From Xiphophorus maculatus (lineage: Eukaryota > Chordata > Actinopteri > Cyprinodontiformes > Poeciliidae), in NCBI RefSeq assembly GCF_002775205.1, contig NC_036458.1:25221868-25285867 (forward strand): 64,000 nt of DNA, read 5' to 3'. The position numbers and the translations under genes are program-made. Below are positions 12,901 to 24,772 of the stretch, in pieces. Under the pieces are notes generated by a model. That model worked only from the letters and a program-made list of their open reading frames with translations. It was not told the origin of the DNA and made no database searches. The first letter of the stretch is position 1. Each line of letters starts with the position of its first letter.

Positions 12901-15900
12901 GCGATGGTTTTACAAAACCATGAAAAACTGTCACAAAATAAACTTGAAACACTAAAATGTTTATAATCTTATTTTACTACTGATAAAATGGTAAGCCTCT
13001 AGTAAAATTAGTTTAAACTTTCTAGTTTAAATTTCTAGTTTATTTAACAAGCAAAAAAAAAAAAAGGTAAACTTCTTAAAAGATTCAAGGATGATAACAC
13101 TGACAATGAGAGTGATTCCTACATTTATGACATCAATATGGTGTAAAGTTGAAAGTACAACTTGAATGTTCCCTGAAATTCAATGTGGTTGCCACACATA
13201 AACCATTATTTGAACACACAGAAATATCTCTGTGAATCACATCACAACAATTAGCAAACCCTACTGATTTCCAGCTTGCAACCAAAAAACTACATAGGTT
13301 GTATGTCACTTCTAGATCCAAACTCCGACTTCTGACAAATGGAAAACAGCACAACTCTGCTACTAAGGCTTCAGTAACAAACAACTTTTTATTGAGCGCT
13401 CCTTAGACAGTCACAAGCTATTTTTGTCGAAGTGGATAGAATGATATATCCCCTGTCCAATAAAATGCTGGTAACACTTTGACGGGGTGTGCCTAAGCCT
13501 GACATAACAGCTGCCATAAACATGAAGGTCCTCGTGGATGTTTATGACTTTTGTCATGAAGTGTCATTCGGTAAATAATGACACTCTTAATGCAAAGTTG
13601 ACACTTTTAATGGACTAGACAACAGTTGTAAACATTCATAAAGACTCCTTCCTGTTCATGACTGTTATGTTTATGACAGCGTCATGTCAGTCTTATCCAC
13701 ACCCCATCAAATAAAGTGTTTCCAAAATGCCTTTAAAGAAAAAATTAGTTGATATTAAAATAACATCTCTGAAAAATTAATGAAATACATTTTGGCTGTG
13801 GAATATGAGTGAGTGATACAATCTTAATATTTGATCACAATATTTTATAATAGCTACTATTTTGATAGATATAAATGATAATGTGTTACATCTTTTTAGG
13901 TAACACTATTCATAGTGTCATGTAGTGCTGTAGAAAATTATTATTATGTATTAATAAAATATTCTTACACCCACACAATTTTTTTTTTACATTAATTGAC
14001 ATTTATTGTGACAATGATAAATCGAAATTCTTATAACAAGACATTTTCCATGATAAATGATAAGTGATCATGTAATACAGATCTGAACTTTCAGCAGAAA
14101 TAATGTTTGGAAATGAGCAGCATTTACAGAAATTAAAACCCACAAACAGTGTTTTGTTGCCACACTCACCCGGCTGAGTCGGGACACAGCCAAAGAAACG
14201 CATGTCTTGAACTCATCTGGATTCTTCTGGCTCAAACAGGTGATAAGAGAGATTGCTGCCGTCACAACACCCTGCATCCACAACAAAGAGCTCACGAATT
14301 TAGTGACCAATTACTGTTTGATGTGTCAGCTCATTTTGATACAACCTTCGTCTAAACTCTTACCATGTGTTGGTCGTTGAGCAGGTGCACCACACGTGAT
14401 GTCCATTCACCCATTAACACCAAGTCAGGAGATGTCTTATAGAGGCGCAGCAAACACAATGCAGCCGACTGCTTAACGCTGTCCATCGTGTCCCTTTGGT
14501 TCACAAATACAAAATATATAAATAAATCAGATAGATGAGTTTCACAGCAGATCATTAGCTGAAGGAGGAATGGCTTATCCTGCTCTCCCTCTTCCTTATT
14601 GATAACTTTGCCTGCTTGTCATTTTAAAGTCACAGTTTTTAAAATTATACTTACATTGTCGACATCATAACTGAACTACTTCAAACCTAAGGCTTTACTT
14701 TTTAACTCTACTTTTTCCACTTCCAAACTGAACCAGGGTGAGATACCTCTGGCCAACTCCAAGGACATTAGCAGTACAATACAAAGACTCCAATAGGCAG
14801 GAATGAAGATTCAGATTTTGCAGAGGAATGCCGAGGTCAACTCAGGTTCAACTCTAGTAATGACTCAAAACATCAACCAGCTCAGTATTAAACAATGTCT
14901 GCAGTCAACAAAAATGAAGATTCAATGGCTGGAGGTGAACTTTGAGGTAAACGCTGCCTATGGGAATGAAACAACTCTTCCTCAAATCAACTGAGAAGTC
15001 GCACGCCCCACACCAAACAGCTCAACCTGAACTCTCTGGGAGCTAAGCCAGAAAAAAAAAAAAAAAAAAAAAAAGTCTCACTTCGAGTCTGATGAGACGA
15101 CCAACAGGGAAAACCCTTCATCTAGGCCTGTCGCGATAAACGATAAATCGATTAATCGTACGATAAATTAAAACTATCGACGTCATTTCAATTATCGGCA
15201 CTATCGTCTCTTCCGGCCTTTTTCTCTTTCTGTTGATGACACCGAATGAAAAAAGGCTCAACTCCGGTGCTCTCCACTAATTTCCTTAGTGTAAAGCCCA
15301 GCGCACACTGCACGATCTTAGAGCTGTCGGCCGATTGTCGGCTCATTTTTAAAACCTGACAGATCACACATTAGCCGACAGAAATCCTAGCTATAACGGT
15401 TCGATCGGGTTCGGTCCTGCCGTGTGGTGTCCAACAATGGGCACAAAATAATGGCTGCAAGTCCAGTGAACTAATTTTAAAACCAGGCATTAATCAATGC
15501 TTTACTACAATCTATCTGCAATGCATGTGGCTAGTGTCAGCGTAAAGTCCTGACTGAATGAAAATCATTATAACTTATTTACGTCACGTTAACGAAGAAC
15601 AGCTGAAAAGTTACCGGGTTTATCAACTGAGGTAGCAATTTCGCTCCAACTCCTCCTCTTGTCATTTCTATGTTCTTTGCATGTTGAATAAACATTAATG
15701 TTGTTTCCGCGTCGGATGGTCTTCGGGTTGCGCCGTGTCAGCTGTTTGGGATTCCCCGACGTAATTTCCCCTCAGAAAACAGGGAGGAGAATCCTCGCTT
15801 TCTGATTGGCTGCCTGTTACATTCAAAAAGCTGCTTTAGATCGGAGCGGCCAAGATGATCTACCATAACACACCACACAATCTTAGAAAGACCAACGTTC

Positions 15901-18900
15901 TAAGATTGTTGTAAGGGGAAAAATAGGAGCAAAAAATCATGTAGTGTGAACTATTGCATCAGGTAGTCGATGTGCCCATCTTCTCTATTTAAATCTAATT
16001 ATTACTGAAGGGCAACATAATATACAGACTTCATAATCTGCAGTCTTTTGGTTGAATGCAGTATTTATTTACACTTTGGCTTTATGCTGTTTAGTTTTTA
16101 TCAAGTGCGTTTTTTGTTAATGGAGACTGAGAATCCATTTTGTTTTTGGTTGTTTTGTTTATCAGCTCCAGTGTTAAATATTCTTTTGAAAATAAAGTGC
16201 ATCTATCTTTGGCAGGAAATCACATGCATTATTACGTCATTTCCATTAAATCAGTGTAAAAAGGTCTTCAGACAATATTATCGTTTATCGCAATAATTTT
16301 TTGAGACAATTAATCGCTCAGCAAAATTTGCTATGGTGACAGGCCTACCTTCATCTAGACAAATCAACATGGCCACCTCTGAACTCCACCAAAGAAAAAT
16401 AAACAAGCAGATGGAACCGAAACAACTCCGACTCCGCTTCCAAGGACAAAGTGACCAGCCCGAGCCTCAAATTCTGACTCAAGAATCCAGAGCAACCCCT
16501 ACTAGTTTATACATTCTTATTCTTATTAAAGATGGGGAACCAATATGTAGTATACTTTTATTTTTCTCTTGCTTTTCTTTTGTTTGTATCTCATCTAATT
16601 CATATAAAGCACTTTGAAATGCCTTGTTGCTGAAAATGTGCTATATAAATAAAATTACCTTACTTTACCTGAGGGAAACCTCACCTTCAAACAACAACAG
16701 GTTTGATGCAAGATCAGCATATTCACCCCCCAAAGTGAACACTAAGAAAACGAAAGAAATGCCAAAAGTGCTCATTGTCGGAAATGAAGCAGTAAATGTA
16801 GTTATTTTTGCAATGCCAAGAAGATGAGAGTAATTTCCTTCCCCACAATGACAGTGTCTGATATAACAGAGAAAATACTCTCTCTAGCCACTGATTAGCC
16901 AAATATTGACACTAGTTGCACATATTGGTATTAATGATCTGGCAAAATAAAGACCAGAGATTCTGAAAAAGGACTTTACCACTTTTCTGAACACTATTGG
17001 AAATCTAAAAATGAAGTTATTTCTCAGTGGTCCAACTTCATCAACTCGATGGGAGACAAAAATTACTACAGATTGCTCATATCTGTGCAATATGAGCAAT
17101 AAATGGCTGAAAATAGCGTGCTCTGCCAGCTCAGTGACCACCTTTTCGTTTTCACCTCTTTGGAAGAGGCAGACACCATCTAAAAAACATGGGATAAAGC
17201 TACTCACTGCAAACCCTTTTCATTTTATCAAGAACAATGTGATCACTGCTTCAGAAAAACAGCCTCAAGGACATCCGATTAGGATGCAATCCTCCACATA
17301 TCAGGAATAAACTATTCCGAAACAAACTGACAAAATGTCAACCCCTCCTTCCCTCTGCCCCGCTCTCCCATTCCTTCATTGCAGTCACAAAACACCTATG
17401 AAGAAATGTCTGGACATGAGTTTCTCAAATGTATGGATGGAATGAATATATTCTCCTCAGTCTTCTCTTCTTAGTGCTCACATCTCAGCCTTTACTTTAT
17501 TTAAGCCACCTGACTCCTAGTGGATCCACCACTCTGTGCTTCTAAGGTCTGAAACTGGGATCCAGACATTTTGTTTACTTCAAGGTCACATCACCACCCA
17601 AAAAAGTCAATTATACTATGACAACCAAAACGTTTCAGTTTATTTCAGCTTCCTCCCATGTCCCACCCTTAACCAGACTCACCCAGCCACCAAGATGCGA
17701 GGGATCTCACTGGCAAAGGCCTCAGCCATCTCCCGGCTGCCCACATTGGCGATGCAGTGAAGTGCCAGGCACATGAAGGTTGGATTACGACTGGACAGGT
17801 CATTCTTGATGGCATTATTGATCAAACGAATCAGCTCACTGTTGCTGTTCACCAGCACTGAGATAAACAGATAGCCCTGGAGAGAGAGACACATCAGATG
17901 ACCATTCAAGTTTAGGGCTACAACTAACAATTATTTTAGTAAATTGATTATTCTGATAAATAATTTTTAAAAATGTCAGATTTTTAATTTCACTAATTAT
18001 GCATTTTTTTATACAATATTAGAAATTAAAAGAAATTCACACATAGTCATTTTCTAATTTAAAGGAACATAAATATCTCATTGCAAAAAATGTGATTCAG
18101 CATTCATTTAGTGAATATGAACCAGGTGAAGCTAAAGCTGCCACTTGGGTTTTGGCTAAATTGTATTTCCAGGTGGGGTGTTCTGTTTTGTTTTTTTTAT
18201 CTTAATTGCAAAATGTAAATGTATTTTCTACAGTTTTGGCTTAATTACTACTCTGACTGTGTTGGTCTTCTAGCAAGCGCACTTCTTCTTGAGTCTGTAA
18301 ACTCGAGTTAATTAATTGATTACTAAATTAGTTGATTTAGAACATGGGCCAGACCATTTCTTGGTCCATCTCAGGGTGGCAAAGTCTGTTCATATTTTTT
18401 GAAACGATACATGTCTCTAGACAATATTTTAATATGGTAGCCCTTCCAAAGTAGCTGAGTCATAGTTATCAGCTCATAAACTTAACAACCCCTCTGAAGA
18501 TGAAGAGCAGGTTAAGAATGAATGAATAAATAAATAAAATAAATAAATAAAGCTCATGTTTTAGATGGATTTGCTGTGTTCAGTGTAACAACAGCTCTTG
18601 GGTAGAAACGTTTTTATTATTATTATGTCGTTTTTTTTTTTTATTTGAGTCCATCAGAAGCACAATCTCAGGGTTCTCCATGGCTGAGAGTCTCTGCAAA
18701 CATCAGCAGAGTTACCCACAGCTGCTGTGCTCATGGCCCGCCAGTGAGGAACAGAGAGTATAATGGAAAAGTTCACTACCTGGGTTAGAACTGCACTGCA
18801 CATTAACCGGTTAGGTAACAACTTGCCAGCAAAGCACCTTAAGTTACCTTAGATATTTAATTCAATTTTCTGAGATAGTATCTTATAACTGCTCTGGTTT

Positions 18901-21900
18901 ATAAAATGAAACATTTGGTTCCTCCAGGTGTCTTCTTATCTTTATTTACAGACACACTTTTCTATAATGGAATATTCCCAAATAGATTGATGATACTCAG
19001 ATGGTGAAGAACCATATATCATCTGAAAAGAAAGCACAAACGGTCAACTCTCTTTCAAGGTCTGCAACCCTAAACTTTGCCCTAGATAAGTAGATAACAA
19101 AACCTTAAGGCAAGGCTAACCAAAGAAATCATCTAGCCACCACAAGGTAGTACGTAAACTACCTTGTAGTTCAATGCTGCAGTATGCAAGGATTAGAAAA
19201 TTTACATTTTATATATTTGTTATATAAAAAATGTCGTGACACCATAGTGTCACGACATTTTTGTGAAAAAAAAAAAAAAAAAAAAATCAAGCTCCTCTGC
19301 CTTTTCCCAGTTCTAACTTAAAACAACAAATAAGAGCCAGGAAGAGGGCAGTGATAGTTTTAATAAATATGTGAAAACCATTTTCTATAAAAGTTAAATA
19401 CTGAAGCTTTAATGAGTACATTTTTTTGATTTCATTTATTTTTCAATGAACTCATTTGTGGGCTGGACTGAAATCATCAACATCCTCATCAAGCATAATG
19501 TAGTTGGTATCGATATGTCTAAGGTCATCATCATCATCTGTTGGCAAAAATATAATATAATAATCTGAATTATGCTGTCAATAGTAGCCTAAACATCAGA
19601 CTTTTTTTTTACCTCAGAATTTGACATAGTAAGGGTGGTATCCTTGTTACAGCCCTAGTGGTATACTCGCAGCGAGCCTACCACGCTATAATGTTTCTAT
19701 GTGGTCATCATGGGCTACATGATGGTAGCCTAGGATGGAAAAACTCATAAAATCTGATAAATAGCCCTATGTACAGCATAATAAGATACCAAACAGTATA
19801 TTAAAGACAAATGCTCATACCATGAGCCTAAACTGGATATACATGAATCTCAAAAAAACAGAATTTGTCCAAAGGGGTAGTTAACTTCATGAGCTTATAA
19901 CTATGACTGGGCTACTTTGGAAGGGCTACCATACCAAAATATTGTTTAGAAACATGCATCATTTTAAAAAATATGGGCAAACTTTGCCACACTGAGATGG
20001 ACCAAAATCTAAGCGCCATCTGGCCCATGGACTACAATGTAGAAATCATTGATGCACTTGGTCATTTGCACTTGGAAATCTCACATTTGATGAGTAAGCC
20101 CAATTTAGACAGAAGTAAAAATAAATTTTTACAAATTCATGTTAAGATACTTTTTTTCTCCTACAGGAAACATTGTGCAAATTGTAATCGTAGTTTTAAA
20201 AGTAACTCATTTAATTGCTTATTTTCTTTAGTAGCTATTATAAATTTAAGAGTTTTATTAATAATAAGATAATACTTTATTGATCCCCAACAGGGTGGGA
20301 AATTTGCATGTCCCACTATAGCACACAACATTAAATAAAAAAATAATAGCATTAAAACCTGGCTGCAGCTACACAAAGCCAATCATAGAATTTCATGCAA
20401 AGAGATAAAATGCTCTTTGCATTTCTAACTTTTGTGTTCTAACCCAGAAGTCAAAACACTTCTGTGCTAGAACACTTTAACCCAAAAGTGTTCTTAACTA
20501 AAACAACTAATAAAGACAGATGGATTATCTTTTAGAATCCCTCTACTTTAAAAAATATTGATACATCAATTAAGATTTTCAAGTACTAGTTTTGTCCTGC
20601 AATGATATTGTTTATAATGCATGGATGGTTTCCACATTTCCTGAAAAGGATCTAAAAGAAATTTGTCTGAACAGTGATTTACTATGGTGGACAAAACCCA
20701 ATCCACCAATAAGATGGATGGTGACTCATCCTTTTTCTGCCTATTCAACATTTCCTGTTCCTGAGAAAACTGTCCAGAACCGAAATAGGAAATGGACACC
20801 GACAAGCAGTTTAACTTATACATTTGAGCACAAACCACATTATATGTTGCTTATGTATCTCAATCACCAATCATTAACTTGGTGTAAAAAACTAGTTGTT
20901 AAGGTTTCTTCACAATGACTCTCAAAACTAAACATCAAATTGTAAACAACCTTTCATAAAAATTACTAAATTCATTCTTAAATAAAATGTTTTCACGGAA
21001 AGTTTTAACTTTATGGTGGTGAAAACCATAAAACTTCCCTGCAGCCACACTGTTCTAGGGTTTTAGTTCTTCTGTGTAATTTAAAATCTCTGCTCTTGAT
21101 GTCAAAATGATAAGAAATCAACAACAAAGGACTTACGATCTGTTTCTCTGTGTACTTGTTGGAGCTAAGCAAATTGACTGCCTCCATGTGTCCAAAATCA
21201 ATATCATGGCCCAGCAGGAAGATGAAGAGCAGCTTGCAGACATATTTCTTCTTACTGTAACCATCCAGAGCCTTGTCACCTTTGAACTTGGAGCGGATGT
21301 TGGCAAGCTCCTTATTTATCCGTTTGATTTCAGCTTCCTTGCTCTTACCTGATGGAAAAAGACAGAAAAATGTACCACAGTTTCATTATCAGAAAGGTAG
21401 CCATGAATAATCTGGTTATAAATTAAATCTCTTACATTCAAGAAAAAAAGCAAGAACATTTTAAATCATCACTTCTTGAGAATAAAGTGACTAGTTTTTA
21501 AAATGACATAAAATGCAGAATACATCTCAGAATGTGAAAACTAGCATTCTGGGGCTTTATATTTTTATATCCTTCCAAAATATAACAATCTGTGTTACGG
21601 CTATACTAGCTGACTGTGGTACCCAGTGTGTGAAGTTCTTATATTTTCAGCTATAAAAGAACACCATGTGTTTTCTCTGTAAAAGTAATGCACCAGTTTC
21701 ACAAATGGTTACTTGGGAATTTCAGTCAAAATACTATTTGTAGCAGTGTTACCACAACAAATGTTCACTTTCAATCTGCTAGCTTACCAACCCTTAGTCT
21801 CAGTAAAGTCAATCTAAGTCATGCATCCTATTTACTGAACAATTCTTATTCAATGACAAAGTTTTTCATAACATTTTACAAGAAAACAAGCCTCAGAACA

Positions 21901-23774
21901 TCAAAGTCATGTTCCTAGTTCCCACAGATAATCAAAAATCCCAATGACAGGAGTCAACAACCTTAGCTAAGTCAAAGAGCCAATGTAAGGTAAATAATAA
22001 GCAGGTACACTGTTGTGCAAAAGCCACTAAGAGCCTCCCAAAATATGCCTTTGGTAAAAACAGTGTTGAAGATGAGGAGAAATCTGATTGCTTAGAGACA
22101 TCTTAGCTTATTTTATAAAGATTCTGAGCCTTGGATTGCAAAGAGTTCACCTAGCAAAAACAGACTATTACTATGTTTAATCCGAGTATATATACATATT
22201 TATACACATATAGATACAAATATATAATATTTTACAAAAGTCAGACAATAGCAAATCACTACTCAAGGAAAATAAATGTCTAGATAAATTCCTGGATACG
22301 GAGACTCCTCAGGGATATCAAGAACTCACTAAAGAGCACCAGGGATAATGCAGAAAAGGACAAGCAATTGTTGTTTGAAATGTAATTTCATAATAAACTA
22401 CTGCACATAATTACGACAATGCTGCTTGAAATAGTTATCATCCATCATGTTATTCACAATATTGCATTTATTAACGATTGCCTCAATTACCCTGAAACTA
22501 TGTTTCCAAGCTCTGATAAATGCTGTGGAAACCAGAATTACAGAGTTTATGCTCCACTCCTCATGACTGCCGATTGACTCATTAGGTTCTAAAAAAATCA
22601 GATGTTTTTGTTGATGGGTGAATGAACCATTATTAAGCTTCAACAGTTCAGGTTAAAATGACATCAAATGAAGCACAAAAATGTCAAAAGCTTTGAGAAA
22701 ATAAACTTTTTCTTTTTAACCATGATTGCTTCAGGCTGCTCCAATTTACACATTTCAGTCAAATTCAGTCATGAGATAATGTAGGAATCATTTGGAAATC
22801 TCTTCAGTTCAAACAGACTTCTCCATCAACATGGATTATACATAGGGGCTAATGTTTGCATCAGTAATGCTTACTGCTTGAACCAGGCTAGGGATGTCCA
22901 AGTCCAGGCCAGAATTTTATATCATTTAGTTGTGTTTAAAACAGAAAGCAATTAGGCGCAACTGAATGAGGCTAATCTCATGCTAAAAGATATTTTAGGA
23001 TGTCAACAGCAATTATAAATATCACTTATGTCTTTGTTTAGAAATAAATGTTGTTTTGGAAATCCATTTCCATTTTGGAAAAAAAATTATAGCTTGTGAT
23101 ATACTTTACATGTACATGTTCTGTTTGATAAGTAGGATCAGTGGGATATATGTGTGATTGAATTAAAACATTTTTTGCAAAGTGCCTTTAGATCGTTCTG
23201 AACTGGCATTAAATAAACTAAACTGAATTACATTTTGTGGATAGATACTTTGTCCCAAAACCTGGAACATGTATTAGCATTTTTAATAAAATTGTCACGG
23301 GTTGAGCTCAGCAGTGTATCTTAATTAAATGAGGGGATAGGTCATGTCAGGGTGCTTTAATCCTTCGTTCACTAAAACAGACCTGTGCACCTGGCACGGG
23401 CTGCTAATGCTTCAAGGAGGCAGTCCTGTAAGCTTAAAACAATGCTAACTCGGATGTTTTATAAACTCAGAAAATCAAGAGCCTTTTAATTACACTGAAG
23501 CATTAGACTGCATTAAGTGACAGGTGTGGTGTGGTTGTGTAAAGGTTACGTTTAAAGTAACATATGAGCATAGTTGCAGTGTGTGGAGTAATGTGACACC
23601 ACGTCACTTCACTGAGTCTCCGTAAAACCAAACAACTGAAGTGTAAACCTGTGCGGTCGGGATTAAATGAAACATATCAGTCAACAGATCAAAGTAAAGC
23701 CACTTACAGTTTCTAATGTCCGAGATGAAAACGGCTAATCCGCGCATTCCATCTCCCTTCGACACAGCCGGCAT
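945..23774 (-). CDS. ap2a1: AP-2 complex subunit alpha (ap2a1), 15 exons, 3' end beyond the left edge
   Basis: Large alpha subunit of the AP-2 clathrin adaptor, which links PIP2-rich plasma membrane, cargo and clathrin in endocytosis. Coding exons, 5' to 3': 23708-23774, 21137-21348, 17683-17876, 14364-14493, 14170-14271, 12290-12549, 11864-12032, 11632-11769, 10754-10936, 9134-9231, 8822-9053, 8551-8739, 8329-8480, cassette 2170-2232, 945-1027. Every junction has AG/GT and the phases agree, giving 736 residues plus one base without the cassette. The start is [20 protein letters not shown]. The basic patch [10 protein letters not shown] of the PIP2 site follows, then the HEAT-repeat adaptin trunk up to LAKLKKKK, a hinge with [15 protein letters not shown], and ear exon [18 protein letters not shown]. 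Human AP2A1 is about 955-977 aa, so roughly 240 ear residues are missing to the left. Hinge residues KGPGA and DLLGIRSA fit AP2A1 better than AP2A2, and linkage to prmt1 agrees. The introns hold most of the repeats listed below. Confidence 0.95.
2170..2232 (-). CDS. ap2a1: ap2a1 alternative cassette exon in the hinge (63 nt, in frame)
   Basis: On the minus strand a CTCTCAG acceptor precedes 63 nt and a GTAAGG donor follows. The phase fits exactly between exons 8329-8480 and 945-1027. The exon reads [20 protein letters not shown] and its last two bases join G of the next exon to give K before FVCKNN. Human AP2A1 has, in its longer isoform, about 22 residues at this point that end in EADELLNK. 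The sequence shows the exon and its phase. The alternative use, probably neuron-enriched, is inferred from the mammalian gene. It sits alone in a 7.3-kb intron (1028-8328). Confidence 0.85.
3693..3730. repeat. Perfect hairpin, 17-bp arms, 4-nt loop
   Basis: Left arm 3693-3709, loop TCAT, right arm 3714-3730, with no mismatch. It lies in the large ap2a1 intron, outside any repeat I can name. Confidence 0.85.
6355..6578 (+). mobile_element. Palindromic hAT-type MITE with perfect 8-bp TSD CTATACTG
   Basis: About 224 bp with long inverted ends: CAGGTGTCTCAAACTCCAGT on the left and its complement on the right. It is flanked on both sides by CTATACTG (6347-6354 and 6579-6586). A related copy in the opposite orientation lies at 29107-29333, and other members of the class at 24570-24772 and 40456-40680. 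Confidence 0.85.
6590..6785 (+). mobile_element. tRNA-derived SINE fragment
   Basis: The stretch holds a tRNA B-box-like motif, GGGTTCGACTCCC, followed by a pyrimidine-rich body (TCTCTCTCCTGCCCC) and an A-rich tail at 6760-6776. This is the layout of common fish tRNA SINEs. The 5' end is uncertain. Confidence 0.5.
7100..7136. repeat. Perfect hairpin, 13-bp arms, 11-nt loop
   Basis: Arms 7100-7112 and 7124-7136 (ACTGCAATTATGA and its complement). It lies inside the hAT element at 6145-7468. Confidence 0.75.
9880..10540. other. GC-rich patch, possible retroelement or LTR remnant, in an ap2a1 intron
   Basis: The part at about 10040-10150 is unusually GC-rich for an intron here. It is followed by T-rich sequence and an AATAAA near 10494. 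The layout is LTR-like but I find no terminal repeats, no primer site and no coding. No family is assigned. Confidence 0.25.
13469..13724. mobile_element. MITE with roughly 20-bp inverted ends
   Basis: It starts TGGTAACACTTTGACGGGGT and ends with the near-complement (ACCCCATCAAATAAAGTGTT TCCA). The internal part is itself rich in imperfect inverted motifs around TTTATGAC and GTCATGA. About 256 bp, no coding, in an ap2a1 intron. The superfamily is not determined. Confidence 0.65.
15123..16347 (+). mobile_element. Complete non-autonomous hAT element with perfect 8-bp TSD CCTTCATC
   Basis: Both ends carry TAGGCCTGTC as inverted termini, and CCTTCATC stands directly outside on both sides (15115-15122 and 16348-16355). 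The subterminal parts hold TTATCG/CGATAA repeats on both ends, probable transposase binding sites. The length is 1,225 bp and no transposase is present. It split an older repeat: the sequence at 14795-15060 continues at 16356-16680. Other copies are at 1-232 and 33208-33303. Confidence 0.9.
16585..17310 (+). mobile_element. Decayed LINE ORF1 with an esterase (SGNH) domain, L2/CR1-like
   Basis: Across several frames the + strand resembles the esterase domain carried by ORF1 of L2/CR1-type retrotransposons. Visible parts are [10 protein letters not shown] near 16770, [12 protein letters not shown] from about 17020, a W-L-K segment, and a closing [17 protein letters not shown]. Stops and frameshifts are frequent, so it is dead. 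The stretch just before (16595-16665) matches the AAAGCACTTTGAAAT-type tail common to fish L2 elements and their SINEs. It lies in an ap2a1 intron. Confidence 0.5.
19227..19262. repeat. Perfect hairpin, 16-bp arms, 4-nt loop
   Basis: Arms 19227-19242 and 19247-19262 (AAAAATGTCGTGACAC and its complement), loop CATA. It is followed at once by an A run of about 20. It lies inside the long-TIR element. Confidence 0.85.
19452..19537 (-). pseudogene. Terminal-exon-like acidic ORF inside the long-TIR element
   Basis: On the minus strand a TTTTGCCAACAG acceptor is followed by 27 codons and TGA. The residues begin [18 protein letters not shown] and end in DFSPAHK. The acidic make-up and the splice acceptor look like the last exon of a gene, perhaps the transposase of the surrounding element. 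No upstream exon was found and no family is assigned. It may be a chance ORF. Confidence 0.3.
20266..20345 (-). mobile_element. LINE 3'-tail fragment (ATACTTTATTGATCCCC type)
   Basis: AATACTTTATTGATCCCCAA followed by a GGGAAATTT block is the widely dispersed 3' tail of a fish LINE, here in reverse orientation. Only the tail is present. Confidence 0.45.
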
Positions 23775-24540
23775 TTTTGCAGATTCCTTTCCTCACTCCG
23801 GCCTTCTCTGGAAAAACAAGTCGATGCTGGACAGCCTTTCACGCTGGACTGGAGGGAAGATGGCCAACTTAACGTTCAGAAGGAGCTAGCTAATTTGCAC
23901 GTCCAGTCGCTCCTCACAATTCGGCAAATAACACTTGCCCAACTACAGACTGTATGTTGACGGCGGCTAGTCCAAGTAGCATTTGCTAGATTCACTGGAC
24001 GGAGAGGAAGCGTCCAGCAGCAAGACAGGTTAACGCTTTCCTCGTTAGCTGGCTTGTTTCCGCTAGCTATGACAAGCTAACGTTATTTCATTCAAACCTT
24101 ACTTCACTCGGGCTGGAAGTGACGCGCAACACCTAGAAGAACAAGCGGTTGAGCTTAAAAATGTCTACTAGTTGGATGTCTTGGAGATGAAAGCAGACAG
24201 GCGTGTTGGTATGAATGTCGATTGGAAATTATGTTAAGTTTCTTCGACTCGCGCGGACCGTTAAGCTAGTTCAACAGCTAGCTGGCTAGCTATATCATTC
24301 AAAAACAGCAAAACATCACCAGCTGACCCGAATAACTCGGCAGGTTTTAACTTGCCACGGAACAATAGAAATCTGCGGTACTGCCTGTTTTTGTTGTCGT
24401 AAGTGTTGACCTCAATGTGGTGTCCGTTGTAATTCACCAGTTTCCACTCACAGTCGGAAGGCTCGTGACAGCAAAACAACGTGGCCGCGCGACGCAGCCG
24501 TGAACGTGCACGCTGTTAACAGCCAACGGGGCACGATGGA
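23775..24540 (-). promoter_or_regulatory. Probable ap2a1 5' UTR and CpG-rich promoter
   Basis: Directly upstream of the ap2a1 start, this stretch is richer in C+G and CpG than the introns around it, with GACGCGCAAC, CGCGCGGACCG and GGCCGCGCGACGCAGCCG. No TATA box is evident. The transcription start cannot be placed from sequence alone. Confidence 0.4.
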
Positions 24541-24569
24541 AAGCAGCTAAAGCAGCTGAGGGAAGCACT

Positions 24570-24772
24570 TAGGGGTGCCCAAAGTCGGTCCTTGGGGGCC
24601 GGCATCCTGCATGTTTAATTCTCTCCCTGGTTTAACGCACCTGGATCAAATGATGGCTCGTTAGAAGGCCTAAAAATAACATTGACATGCTTAAAAGGTT
24701 GTTGGTACTACCAGGGAGAGAACTAAAACGTGCAGGATGCTGGCCCCCGAGGACCGACTTTGGGCACCCTTA
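24570..24772. mobile_element. Palindromic MITE (GGGTGCCCAAAGTCGGTCC ends)
   Basis: The left arm GGGGTGCCCAAAGTCGGTCC and the right arm with GGACCGACTTTGGGCACCCT face each other across about 200 bp. The complementarity extends past CAGGATGC and CTCTCCCTGG. Same class as 6355-6578. The target duplication is not clear. Confidence 0.7.

Larger units (their letters stand above)
18343..20029. mobile_element. DNA transposon with inverted ends of about 155 bp
   Basis: The segments 18343-18495 and 19871-20029 are inverted copies of one another, about 80% identical by eye. Both contain GGTAGCCCTTCCAAAGTAG and GGTCCATCTCAG in the same order. They bound 1,687 bp in an ap2a1 intron. No clear target duplication is seen. 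The inside holds a terminal-exon-like acidic ORF (19452-19537) and a perfect hairpin (19227-19262). Confidence 0.7.

Noticed and set aside
12640-12966. 108-codon ORF on the + strand in an ap2a1 intron
   Set aside because: No family resemblance, no splice context, AT-rich intronic DNA. Probably a chance ORF.
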